DNA of 64,000 nt from Brevipalpus yothersi (taxonomy: Eukaryota > Arthropoda > Arachnida > Trombidiformes > Tenuipalpidae), in the NCBI GenBank assembly GCA_003956705.1, contig QZCP01000079.1, positions 131,090 through 195,089 of the forward strand, written 5' to 3'. Position 1 is the first letter of the stretch. Each line of letters starts with the position of its first letter. The notes under the pieces were generated by a model. That model saw only the letters and a list, made by a program, of their open reading frames with translations. It was not told the origin of the DNA and made no database searches. A program made the position numbers and the translations under genes. Positions 10,296 through 21,147 of the stretch are shown here, in pieces.

Positions 10296-10991
10296 TCAGT
10301 CGCGGAAGGATTCATATCTGGTTGATTCCAGTGGGCTATCCAAATCAATGACTTCGGCTCCATCATCTTCTTCCTTCACATTACCATCATCGGGATCACC
10401 ACTTGTTTCGCCGTTTCCATCAGTGACTTGAACGAGGACCTTCTTATAAAAATCTTTTTCAATTGATGTTTTAACCCATGCTTTTTCCGTCTTCGTTCCC
10501 AAAATGACCTCTACCTTTCTTTTGTAAGCTTTTCTATCAAGCTCTGCACCATCATCGAGATCTTGGCCACTAGATTGTGTGAGAGAGAAAAAGAGAAGAA
10601 GAAGGGAGAAGAAAAAATAAGGGAAACAATTATAAGTTAATCAATAGAAATCATAAAGTGGACCATCGAAAGAAATCGAATTTCAGGATGTTTTGATGGG
10701 GGAGACTAGGATTAATAATAACGACAATAATGTCTTTTTCACCTACCTAATATTGACGCTCCTGGAAAATGCCGTGGACAATCCAGTCAACTTCATAATA
10801 TTTTCTTCGGTCAACTGCAAACTGTCTATCAATCCGGTGGTACCAAATGATGATTTTTTGGCCACTGTAGACGGAGATTTTTTCTGTACAACAGGCGATC
10901 CTTTGGCCACGGTAAGGTACTGTTTGGGCACCTCTTTGACCAATTTTGGCATCGACTGGGCAGAGCCTAGACTTTTCTTTGGTGCTGACAT
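10296..10991 (-). CDS. small acidic-tailed protein, unknown family, copy 2
   Basis: Exon 1 is 10991-10747, the intron 10746-10570 (GTAGGT...CTAG), exon 2 10569-10296, giving 172 residues. Layout matches copy 1: a basic, Pro/Ser/Val-rich start (MSAPKKSLGSAQ), a helical block with LIDSLQLTEENIMKLTGL, a strongly conserved block GTKTEKAWVKTSIEKDFYKK shared residue for residue with copy 1, then an acidic tail with EVIDLDSP, a candidate SUMO-interacting motif. Differences cluster in the disordered start and the tail, while the core is unchanged, which suggests purifying selection on the core. No family is recognised. It sits tail-to-head with the kinase gene in each unit (both on the reverse strand). 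Confidence 0.7.
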
Positions 10992-12723
10992 TCTTGGCTG
11001 GGCAAGCTTCAACTAAACAGAATAGATGATGACACTGATGAGCACTGATGAATTTTGTGAGGAAAAGAAGCAGCAATTTGTTCACAGAACAATGGAGTTT
11101 TTTTTATCCACAAACTGAGGGATTCACAAAGAAAATATGAACTAACAAAAAAGCTACTCAATGGTGGTGAGAAATGGTATTCACAATGATGATGGTGTGA
11201 CTAATGGACAACCGCACTTTTTGCTGTGATATTTATAATGAATTCAAATCACTTCATAAAAAAGAAGAGAAACGTTGATCGCCAGCAAAAACATTTGTTA
11301 TTTCTGAGGTAATTTGATTGTAACTGATTGTGGCTGGAGTTCCTCTCTCCCTCAAGTTTGTTCTCAAATTTATCTCAACCTTTCTACCACATACATTATT
11401 TGATTAAATCAGTCAACTTTTTCCTATCTCTCTTTTTTCTCTTCTTCTTCTTACAATCAATGATCTTCACCTCTTCCATTCGAATTTCATCTACACCATT
11501 CCATCCAATCATACTCTGGACGATGGAAAATTTTTTCTCGATCCCTCATCGATCGTGCTATTTTACATCGATATACTACCCTGTTCATCTGGATACTGCC
11601 TAATATGTAGGTGTTTCTCGATTATCCAATCAACAACGATCCGCATATCTTATCTTAGTTTTGTAATAAAGAAAGAACGAGAAAAGTGATACAGCAAGCA
11701 TGATTACTGATCATAATGGGTTATCAGAGGTCATTTCAGGATCGTTGCCTAAACCACAAGTTTGTTCTTCCTTGAATGTCCTTGAAATGTTCATAGCAAT
11801 CGTTACCATCTAAACGGATATATCTTCTAACTGTATGACCACAGAAGTACATGTACAAGTATAGTTCTCACACACAAAGATTTTCAGCGCTGAATGGCAA
11901 ACTTTTCCAATTCCAGAATCCATAAGATCAACTAAAGCTACTAGGAGTCACTTCACCTCGCGTTCTAGAACGAGTTGATTTGTTAATCATGAATTGCTCA
12001 TTGAGGCCATATAATTTTATATCAATTTTGCCATCTACTCATGAATATCGAAATATCACTAGATTGTTGGTCACGATCAATCAAAATAGTGCATCTAACG
12101 ATTTACATTTATATCTGTGAGATCCTTACCACCGAATAATAAAGTTTCACTCATCTCATACTCATTCTCACGCTCTGTAATTCGATTTTTCTGAGTTTCT
12201 TATATAAGCAATCCATATTAACCCGAGTCCTAGTGTCAGTATTACATCAATCACGGTTGATCATGCAGTTTTTCATTATATTTACGATGGAACACAATCA
12301 TTATACAAATTTCTACAAAAATTCATTCGGTTAGTATGAAATGAAGCATCAAATGATCGAGGAAGACTCATGAGCGAAAAGATGAAATAGATTTGGGAGG
12401 TCGAATTTTGTTGATGATAAATAGCTAGTTACGAGAGATGATCGACTCCACATCATGAGGATGTTTGATGAGAATAGAAATAAAAAGAGCGTGAAGATGA
12501 AAAAGGATTTCACGGCTAAATGTATAAACAATAGAAAAAGATTCTTTCTCTCTAGAGTAGAAATATTTATACAACTTGGAATGTGAGATGATTCCAAACA
12601 TCCCCACTCATTACTGAGTAATTTAAATCAGCCTCTTGCTAGACGCATAGATTCGGAATATCCAGGCGATGCAAGTTGATTGATCTGTTTCGACTCTGTG
12701 AGCTGATTAGGATGCAAAAACTT
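10992..12723. other. spacer and 3' region of the Src-family kinase
   Basis: It is the counterpart of 6013-7790 without the MITE. A segment of about 57 bp at 11582-11638 is inverted relative to the other unit. The right half is probably 3' untranslated sequence of the kinase. No gene found. Confidence 0.55.
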
Positions 12724-14790
12724 TCAAAATTCCTCAGCATCCCTGTAGCTGGGCTCTGTCGATACGAAGAAGTCATCAAAAAAACCATAGAGAAATTCGA
12801 AAGTAGGCCTTTTTTCTGGTTCGGGATCCCAGCATTGAACCATAATTGAGTAAACAGAGTCAGGACATTCACAATTAGTTGGTTTTGGCATCCGATATCC
12901 ACGCTGCACTTGTTCGATTACTTCTCTGTTGTGCATGCCTTAAGAATAAAGAATAAAGAAAAATACAAGTCATGAGGTAAGATAATAGCCAAGAGACTTT
13001 GATTGCCTCACAGCAATGAATGCATAAGAGACATAACAAATATATGATCAATTTATTAATTCATTTTTGTAATTACCTGGGTAAGGCACTTGACCATGAG
13101 TGATGAGTTCATAGAGTAAAATTCCATAACTCCACACATCAGATTTGATGGTAAATTTACCATAAAGTGCTGCTTCTGGAGCTGTCCATTTGATGGGAAA
13201 TTTAGCTCCTTGGCGAGCAGTATACTCTGAATCTTCGATGACCCGTGCCAAACCAAAATCAGCGACCTTTACAGACTTATTCTTACCCACAAGAATGTTT
13301 CGAGCAGCCAAATCTCGGTGTATGAGCTTTTGGTTTTCTAAATATGACATCCCACTGGCTATTTGTGCACCCATATCTAGCAGATCTGGCAATTTGAGAT
13401 TTTTACCCTCTCGATTGTTTCTAAGGTAGTCCAATAAACTACCATTGCACATATACTCTGTTACGATGAGTAATGGTTCGCCCTGTGAACAGACCCCGTA
13501 TAATGGTACCAATTTTTCATGCCTACATTTCCTCATTATAGCGGCTTCCTCCAAAAAGGCTTGTGGGGACATTGTGCCAGGCTTAAGGGTTTTGATGGCA
13601 ACTTCTGTGTGATATTTGTAGAGACCATAATAAACTTTACCAAAGTTTCCTCCACCGAGTTCGCGAACGAATTCGAGATCTTTCCTATCAATTTCATCCT
13701 TCTTATTTGGCCAATAACTTGGTTTCACTTTTGGACATGGTTTAGTTAATGCATGGCAAAGACCTGGGAATAGAGGATGAGAAATTGAAAGCTTAACTAT
13801 TCATAAAATGAAATAACTCCATCTCACCATCAGCGTTCTCAGAATAGTGATCTACAAGATCTTGTAAGGTGGGAAAAGTTTTTCTAGTTGTGACATAGTA
13901 GCCTCCATTATCTAGAGTCTTGATTTTATAGTGCTTTACATGGTCTCCCTTAGTAGCTTCCCAATCTCGTATTGATAAAGAGTAGGCACCGGCAGTTTGT
14001 TCACTGTTTCTTATAAGAAAAGTACCTCGCGGAAGATCTCCAGCAAGCATCAATTTCTCTGCTTCCCGGCGAGATATTTTACCAAAAAACCATCTGGAAG
14101 AGAGAGAGAGGAAGTGATGACAAAAAGTGAGAAGAGAGTGATGGGAGGAAGAGGGAGAGAGAAAAAGAAAAACGTTTTAAAAAGATGAAAACAGGTAATC
14201 ACTTACTCTTCAGTTTCGATGGCTTCCGAAACTACGTAGTTTCGAGGTATATAGCCTTTGAGATTAGTACTCTTATGTTTAGCTAGCCACCAATCGGGAT
14301 CACCATCATCAAGTATTACTAGACGATCTCCTTTCCGAAAACTAAGATCACCTTCATCTTTGGCGATGTAATTGTACAAAGCAATGACTATTTGTTGATT
14401 ACTTGATACGCCAATGTGTCCACCACTTCCACCATGAGATGCGTGAGTGCCATGAGGCGTGTAATGATGAGACGGTGTTCGAGCTATCCCGGAATCACTT
14501 GAATTGGCACCTTTCATACAATTAGCTCCACTTTGCGCGCTCGTAGCAGAATTACTGTTAACAATGCTTTTACAATTATTTCCACCAACACCACTGCTAG
14601 TGAAGGGTGATCTTGAATTTGAGGCTCCTCTTGGACTCATCTGATCACCAAAACCATCCAAGCCAACCCCATATCCAGGGGTCCCCGCTAAGCGATGAGG
14701 ATCCATCGTATGAATAGCGTCACGTTTGCATGAATTGCCCATGTTTCCGATTCTTTTTCCTGAGTTATCAGATGAAAGGCAATTTCCCAT
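12724..14790 (-). CDS. Src-family non-receptor tyrosine kinase, Src64B-like
   Basis: Four coding exons: 14790-14207, 14093-13828, 13763-13077 and 12938-12724, giving 583 residues. It phosphorylates tyrosines on the inner face of the plasma membrane. MGNCLSS provides a myristoylation glycine (G2) and palmitoylation cysteine (C4). The unique region is long and Ser/Asn/Gly-rich (to about residue 130). SH3 (about 134-190) has ALYNY and DWWLA. SH2 (about 196-283) has WFFGKISRREAE and the FLIRNSE pocket. The kinase domain has GGGNFG, VAIK, HRDLAARN, DFGLARV, the activation-loop tyrosine in DSEYTARQG and KWTAPE. The C-terminal inhibitory tyrosine is Y577 (EPSYRDAEEF). PGMHNREVIEQVQRGYRMPKPTN resembles Drosophila Src64B more than Src42A. 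A second MGNSC at residue 17 could be an alternative acylated start. A plausible acceptor 12 bases before the ATG suggests an upstream leader exon. Confidence 0.93.
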
Positions 14791-15583
14791 GGTTTGAGTA
14801 ACCTAAGACGGAAGGAAAAGATATTCAAACAAAAAAAGTGATTACAACTCTAATCATAGTTTAGGTCACAGTAAACAACAATCTACACACCGAACCATTG
14901 GTTCACTTACCGATCAAAATGAATATTTTTTCAGCCAGATAGACTCACTGCTATCCTCCAATCATCAGTCTATTACAATCACTTCGAACACTTATTGCGG
15001 TTGAGAATAGAAGACATTTAATGATGAAAGAGGATGGATTGGATGAATAGGATCAAATGACAATGAGATCAGATAAGAAGCAGCGTGATGATCTGAGCAC
15101 AGGAAGAAATAAATAAAGAAGAAGAAAAATCATAAGATCAGTAACATGATGGACACAACAGTGAATCAGGGCAAAACTTAGCACTCATTGGCGGTGAAAA
15201 TCGGCTAAACAAACAATAGTAGCGAAAGAAAGAGAAAGAGAAAGAGTGTGTGTGTGTAATAGTAGAGAGATTCAATGACCCAAGTGGAAGCCAGTCAATG
15301 GTGTGTCATCCTGGATGATGTAAGGGTGGAGTACGATGCCAACATAGAGAAATTATCAAATACATGGTATATGATGGTGTTGATAAAGTGTAAACGATCC
15401 AAATAATGAATGATTAAAAGAAAACTCACTTGTTCTAATTTAGTAGAACACAGTGGATGTACAGATTGGATTGTTTAACCAATAGGATGTATCATGGGAC
15501 ATGAGAATTGTGAGAATGATAGGAATGGTCCCGATCTTCTTTTTCCCAAGAGTAGGAGTTGTTTTTACTATTGTTGCTGATGC

Positions 15584-15600
15584 TGTTGTTGTTGTTGTTG
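15584..15600. repeat. (TTG)n microsatellite
   Basis: A short trinucleotide run upstream of the Src-family kinase. Confidence 0.8.
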
Positions 15601-16400
15601 CAGTTGTTGAATGAAATGACCACAGTAATAAGGGTAAGTATTGGAGGGTTTTAAGTAGAAGTAGAAGATTATGAAAGACCTGAGTATATATAAATGTATT
15701 ACCAACTCATGAGTGTTTTAAGTGAGCACCAAAATTTTAATCCCTAATCGGAACGTAACAATTTTCTCGATAGGGTGAAAGATGAGATCACCCCAAAAAA
15801 TTGTTGTTGTGGTTCAAGTGTAATAAGAAGAACTTTTTTCCCAACACATAAAAGAAGAGAGAAGCAAAAGGAGAAGAATGTTCTATTGAGATCGGTATGA
15901 TTATCTTGCACTTTGGCCTTTTTTTACAAAATATTATTACTACTACTATTATAATTATCGGCCTTCAATACACCCTATTTGATCACTTTGCAAAGTAATC
16001 AAAATTAATTATCAAAGTTATCACTATATCAATTAAAATGATGGACAATGATGATGATTTGTTGCCACTGTTGTTGCACAAATATGAACACATTACAAAA
16101 AAGTGTATGGACACCACAGTAAACAAAATTTTGATTCAGCAAATCTATACCACTTATAATTTGATTTGATTATTCTCTCCTACACACACATACACATACA
16201 CATACTCACATTCTCTCTATCTCATTATGTGGTACACAATTTGAATAGGTATCACACTAAACTAAAGTCCATTGGCTACACCATGGATATGATTATGTAT
16301 TATTTTGTCCCAACCACACCGCATAAACACACACATTCACATACACATACACAGTACACACAGTTGAATGCGCTGTGAAGCCCTTTCTTCAGCTTGTTCA

Positions 16401-16437
16401 TTTCTTCTTCTTCTTCTTCTTCTTCTTCTTCTTCTTC
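16401..16437. repeat. (TTC)n microsatellite
   Basis: About 12 uninterrupted TTC units. It generates spurious poly-Phe and poly-Glu frames. Confidence 0.9.
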
Positions 16438-16549
16438 CATGCCAAGAACAAGACGACTGGCGGACTGGAGGAGGAGGAACACGAATCGCTCATCAGATCT
16501 GAAGAGAAGAGAAGGATTTATTTATCAGATTCCTGTTTCATCATGAGAA

Positions 16550-16619
<70 letters not shown>

Positions 16620-16620
16620 G
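16550..16620. repeat. (GA)n microsatellite
   Basis: About 70 bp of GA with rare AA interruptions. It generates spurious RE-repeat and SL-repeat frames. Confidence 0.92.
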
Positions 16621-18037
16621 GAAATATTTTTTTTGCGACAAGAAATGAATGAATAAAATTTTTTAAAAGGGTTACTAGTGGTGATCATAGGGAATTCATC
16701 TTTTCTCCCTCTCTCTCTCTTTCTCTCTCTTTTGCGCTCTTCATCACTTCGATTGAAAAATTTTTGATGATGATTTTTCCCGATCATCGTCATGTTGAAC
16801 GGAATGGATGAAAAATGGGGGAGGTAAAAGGAAGAAGAAGAAGTAGTAGTGGAAGTAGTAGTAGTTGTAGAAGGAGAGAGAGAGAGAGAAGATCAAAAAT
16901 TGTTATGCCTACCAAGTGAAACAAATGATTTGAATGAGTTGAAGTGGGCTTCATTCTCTTCTTCAACTCCTCATTCTTACTCTTCCCTCTCTTCCCTCTC
17001 TTCTTCTTCTTTCTTGCTGATCCTAAATAGGTGAGCGTCACCTCAACTGTCCCAGATCATCATCATCTTCCATTCCATCTTCCTTATATCAGGTTGTGAG
17101 ATTCTTTATCGAAGATGCACCAACCGATGTGATGTGCTTCCATTTCATCATGAAACAGCATCACATCGGATACAAGTATGTTGTGAGTGTGTGTGTATCA
17201 AAAAGTTTTAAAATCATGAGACCACCACCAAGATAAATCTCTCTCTCTCTCTCATCATCATCATCATCATCATCCACCTCCCCATTCGGATCAGTATTCG
17301 GTGATGTCATTGCTCACGACATAGTTATGATGGCCACCACTTGACTGACGAATCAGTTTAAAAGTCCCAACTCGAAACACGATCAAGAGCGCGTATTTTG
17401 CCTTCCTAACAAACAAGATAAACTTTTAATAAAAAATGTTTAAAACTTAAAAAACTCTCTCTCTCTCTCTTTATCCTATCGAAGGTTAACGATGAATCAA
17501 TATGACCTTTTCCAATAACTTTGTTACTTATCTTGCCCTTTCTATCTTTTATTCTTTCTCTCTCGATATCTCGCCTTTCTTGTCTCTCGATATCTCCACA
17601 AAGTGGACATTGTTGTATATGTGTGTAAGGGAGAGCGAAAGTGATTATTATTATTGTTATTTTCCACATGTAAAGAGCATGTCAAACCTAAACACGCTAT
17701 TAGCTGTAAAATGTACTGATAAGGTTTGATAAAAAAATTTTCGATCTTCACTTGTTGAGTTTTTTTTTGTTTCATAGAGGCTCAATAAAGCTTTTCTTGT
17801 TAAATTTGACTATTTATTCTTCATCTGTTCATTTCATTCCATTCCAATCCGTTCTGTTCCATTCCCCTAAGTATAAACATTTACTATTTTCTGATGGCTC
17901 GAACTAATTCATTTGAACAATGTGCGGTCCATTCGTTGCCAAGATCAGAAAAAAGCGAATTTAGATTCAAATGTAAGTGATACACTCCAATCATATCATC
18001 CACCAATGAAACAAGTTGACCAAAGCAATGATCACTT

Positions 18038-18370
18038 ATGGCTTTTACCATCCTCTTGATAGTTTTGAGTATTTTTTTCTTATTTCAATCTTCAGTTAGT
18101 GACTCGGAAGTTCGCAAACTTATATCTCTGCGTGGAAAAAAGTATCAAGAAGTTATTCGACGATGTGGTCCATGTGAAACTTTGAGTATTTGGAAGCGAA
18201 TCAAATTCGAAATGGGATTGCCTGATCAATGTTCTGGTGTTTGTATAATCATGAAATGGGGTTTGTTACAAAAAAATTATCTCAAAGCCAGACATATCGA
18301 AGAACTAAAGCCTGATCATCCGATCAATTGGAAGTTCTATGAAGACATGAAGAAAGTGAACAATAGATAG
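18038..18370 (+). CDS. small secreted four-cysteine protein
   Basis: A single open frame of 110 residues with an ATG followed by a clear signal peptide (residues 1-21, hydrophobic IVLSIFFLF, cleavage likely after SSVS). The mature part is basic and Trp/Lys-rich and has four cysteines: CGPC near residue 43 and CSGVC near residue 68. The second pair (C-x3-C followed by GLLQKN) looks superficially like the C2-C3 signature of insect odorant-binding proteins, but the remaining cysteines of that fold are absent. I therefore do not assign it. No introns are needed. It could be a lone exon of a longer gene. Whether it is expressed cannot be judged from sequence. Confidence 0.5.
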   Translation: MAFTILLIVLSIFFLFQSSVSDSEVRKLISLRGKKYQEVIRRCGPCETLSIWKRIKFEMGLPDQCSGVCIIMKWGLLQKNYLKARHIEELKPDHPINWKFYEDMKKVNNR

Positions 18371-18662
18371 CTGTTTTGTTCATCCGTTCCCCCATTAGGT
18401 TGATTAATCAGCTCAAGTGTCCAGCAACTGCCATTTAATCATCGATACACGAAACTGCCTTTTGCTTCATTTGTCAAGAGTATAAACCACCTGCTATGAG
18501 TGAAAGTTTGTTTCCAGATCAACTAGTTGGAAGATCCTAATCATGAAGTGACGTTATCGAAAAATTTACATGTGTAACAGATTTTTTTTTTCAATAATTC
18601 ACAAAAGAATACTCCTCAAAAGGAAACTATTTTAATGAAACTGAATGGCTTTACATAACTAT

Positions 18663-19973
18663 CTAATCGAGACAAATTATATCTTCCTCTGGCTCGCTTT
18701 TGAGAATTTTTTTTCTTTTTGCTGGAGATGGTGTATGCTTTTGATGGACATTTGATGAAGATGCATGGTTTCTTTGAGTTTCTCTTTTGATTGGAAGTGC
18801 TGGCATAGGTTGATTCATATCAATTGAGAATGGTAAACTTTCCATCTCTCTTAATTCAGCGATGAGATCTTCGAGAGGAATACCAGTGACTTCAGACTCA
18901 GATATGAGTTGTTCTCTCACCGCTTCAGGAAGAGATTGAGGCAAGGCAGTAGTTGTGGTGTTACTCGCTAATGAAGGCACAGGAGTTACTCTAGGTTCAT
19001 TTTCTTGCTGATTCAATACAGGAGATCTTATGTTATTTACAGACGGTGATCTTAACTCAGTATTCTGAGAACGGCGATCAGATTGTTCGTTGAGCTGCAA
19101 AGTTCCATCTCTATTTATGGTTACATTCCTTGAATCGGCTAACAGTATCCGCTGACGATTCATTATATCACCTATGAGGTCAACTTTGGAAATTTTACTC
19201 TTTATTTCTGACGGAGATCTTCTAGGAATGTTATTACGAGAGCTCAAACCAGAGCTGGAGGGAATGTTTGAACTTGAACGCTCGTTATCATATGCTCTAG
19301 ATCCTGAACTTGTGGACACATTCGATCTCAATCGCTGATTATTTGTATAGCTAGAGCTACGCGGATTAAACGATCTGAAGTCTTCTTCTCCCGGTGGAAC
19401 TGCCCCATGATCACTGAGTTCATCACCAAAAAGAGAGAGGCCTGTGATTCCTGCAGCAGCTCTTCGAGCAGAAATATCATCATCACTATTGAACAATCTT
19501 CGAACTTCGGGCAGAGTATGAGCACGGTTGTTTCGAGAATTGATTCCAAGTGTCCGAGAGATTCTAGCTCGAGGATTAGTTGGAGATCTTGAACCTCTAC
19601 CTCTAGCACCATCACTCCTGGTTGTTGTTGGTGTACGTCTCACTGTTCTTCTTCGTCTTCTTCTGTATGTTTTCCGTCGGCGAGTAGTAGCAGGCTTACT
19701 AGACGAGGCATCAGTAGCAGTTCTTTCTTTTTTAACCCTTCTTGTGGTTGTCGACTGACGGGATGTAGTGGTCTCTTTCTTTACTTTTGGGGCCCTAGTT
19801 GAAGTACTCTTTGGTTTAGACGATTGTCGAGAAGATGAGGCAATGGCCTCCTTTTTGACCTTGACAGCTTTATTGGCTTGATTATTTCCTTGTCTTGATT
19901 TATTAACCTTTGACCGACTGGAAGATCCAGCTTCAGCTTTGAGTCGAGCAAGACAGGGCTTCACATCAGCCAT
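18663..19973 (-). CDS. basic disordered protein resembling the C-terminal half of PHRF1
   Basis: A single-exon frame of 436 residues (ATG at 19973, TAG at 18663). The first 130 residues are Lys/Arg/Ser/Thr-rich, ending in an RRRKTYRRRRRRTVRR block. Residues about 135-180 read ARISRTLGI, LPEVRRLF and GLSLFGDEL, an order seen in PHRF1 (PHD and RING finger protein 1) downstream of its PHD finger. The remainder is Ser/Asn-rich with a helical ES(L)PEAVREQLISESEVTG region and a C-terminal DIICLD preceded by acid residues, a possible SUMO-interacting motif. The RING and PHD fingers that define PHRF1 are absent, and I see none upstream to 21147. It could be a diverged paralog, or those domains may be lost. 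Probably nuclear. The family call is tentative; that the frame is a gene is likely given its length and composition. Confidence 0.55.
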   Translation of the reverse strand: MADVKPCLARLKAEAGSSSRSKVNKSRQGNNQANKAVKVKKEAIASSSRQSSKPKSTSTRAPKVKKETTTSRQSTTTRRVKKERTATDASSSKPATTRRRKTYRRRRRRTVRRTPTTTRSDGARGRGSRSPTNPRARISRTLGINSRNNRAHTLPEVRRLFNSDDDISARRAAAGITGLSLFGDELSDHGAVPPGEEDFRSFNPRSSSYTNNQRLRSNVSTSSGSRAYDNERSSSNIPSSSGLSSRNNIPRRSPSEIKSKISKVDLIGDIMNRQRILLADSRNVTINRDGTLQLNEQSDRRSQNTELRSPSVNNIRSPVLNQQENEPRVTPVPSLASNTTTTALPQSLPEAVREQLISESEVTGIPLEDLIAELREMESLPFSIDMNQPMPALPIKRETQRNHASSSNVHQKHTPSPAKRKKILKSEPEEDIICLD

Positions 19974-21147
19974 AATTTTTGGATATCAATAAACAGCTAC
20001 ACAATGTTGAGATCAATGGACAATCTGAGAAAGAATATGAGAATCAGAAATGAATAAGAAAGATGAAAAATCAATTAACCTTTTCCGACAAGAATGAGCA
20101 GATGACTTGTTTGCAGAAGGACACGAAGAAAGGTCTCCTCAACAAAACGTATGCATAAGCGAATGTTTCTTATTCACTGTAATATGAGATGATGATTCTT
20201 TCTGAGAGTAATTTTTTCGATTTGAATGATAATTTGAATCAAATTCGGGGCCAAAATGAAGATGAAAAGAATTAATTCTCAAGAATCATCAACAAAACGA
20301 GAACAGAAGAACAGAGGAGAATAAAAACAAACAGTAATACACATACAGGCATGACTTACAATTACAAATGTAAGGAAGATAAAACGAAAGTTTATGTTGA
20401 AAGTGACTTGAGAAACCAAGTCACCAATCAAATGATCAACATTAAATAGATATGATGGCCAATCATTAGGATTAAAACGAGTGATATGAGAAGAGGTTAT
20501 CACAATCAACAATATGAATTTCAAATCAGTGTATACAAAACAAGCGAGAATAAGAGTCCCTTACTACAGATGTGAGCATGAGTTTTTTTCCCTTTTTTCT
20601 TCTCCCTCCTCAACCAGGACATCTTGGAACCACTTTTTTGGTTCCTAATCAAAACTTTTCGAAATATTAATAATTAACAATTAATCGATGGAACCTGATC
20701 AACATCATAAAGGACTTTCTTCACCAACCGAATGAATTGATGTATTTTCAATTTAAGGCTGTTTTCGTTTTGAAACGAGTTTATCTCAAGTTCTGCTTAA
20801 TTGTATTCATTGTAACTGAATTATTTCCTCGGAGACTCGTCAGATACAAAATACATATTAATAGTAATCGCAACGAAGGATTCCTGGAAGTGAGCGGATA
20901 ATTGACAAAATGACGACAAATCGATCTTTTTACAATCAAATAGATATTTATTTACAGAAAATTGGGAAGACTCCGTTGAAAAGGTGATTCGTCAGGTAGA
21001 AAGTTATCGAGATCATATCAATAATAGGTATTCACATTAGGAGACTTGAGATTTTGGCGAATTCAAAAATTTGAACTACAATACAATACCAGAAATCACC
21101 TTAGATAATCTCACTATTCAATTCTATGGATGGATGCAATCCATGGA
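19974..21147. other. intergenic
   Basis: It separates two genes on the same strand. It contains the 5' flank of the PHRF1-like gene and the 3' flank of ALG12. Short reverse frames (for example 20279-20524) have no support. Confidence 0.5.

Larger units (their letters stand above)
10240..15190. repeat. tandem segmental duplication, distal unit (unit 2)
   Basis: It contains acidic gene copy 2 and the only intact Src-family kinase. Similarity to unit 1 covers exons, introns and spacers; it ends near gcactcat at about 15186. Confidence 0.88.
14791..18037. other. gene-poor region with microsatellites
   Basis: The first 400 bp are the upstream region of the kinase and duplicate 9190-9600. Beyond 15190 the sequence is unique: (TTG)n near 15584, CA-rich tracts 16180-16350, (TTC)n at 16401, a long (GA)n run at 16550 and (CT)/(ATC) tracts near 17236-17275. 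Open frames here are repeats read through. It may hold 5' untranslated exons or regulatory DNA for the kinase. Confidence 0.5.

Noticed and set aside
12724..14790. Assignment as a Src42A-type kinase
   Set aside because: The region PGMHNREVIEQVQRGYRMPKPTN and the linker PCPKVKPSYW match Src64B better.
16300..16793. Frames encoding poly-Glu, poly-Phe, RE and SL repeats
   Set aside because: They are read-through of (TTC)n, (GA)n and (CT)n microsatellites with no other support.
20279..20524. 81-codon reverse frame
   Set aside because: Hydrophobic, no family, no splice context, and it lies in AT-rich spacer.
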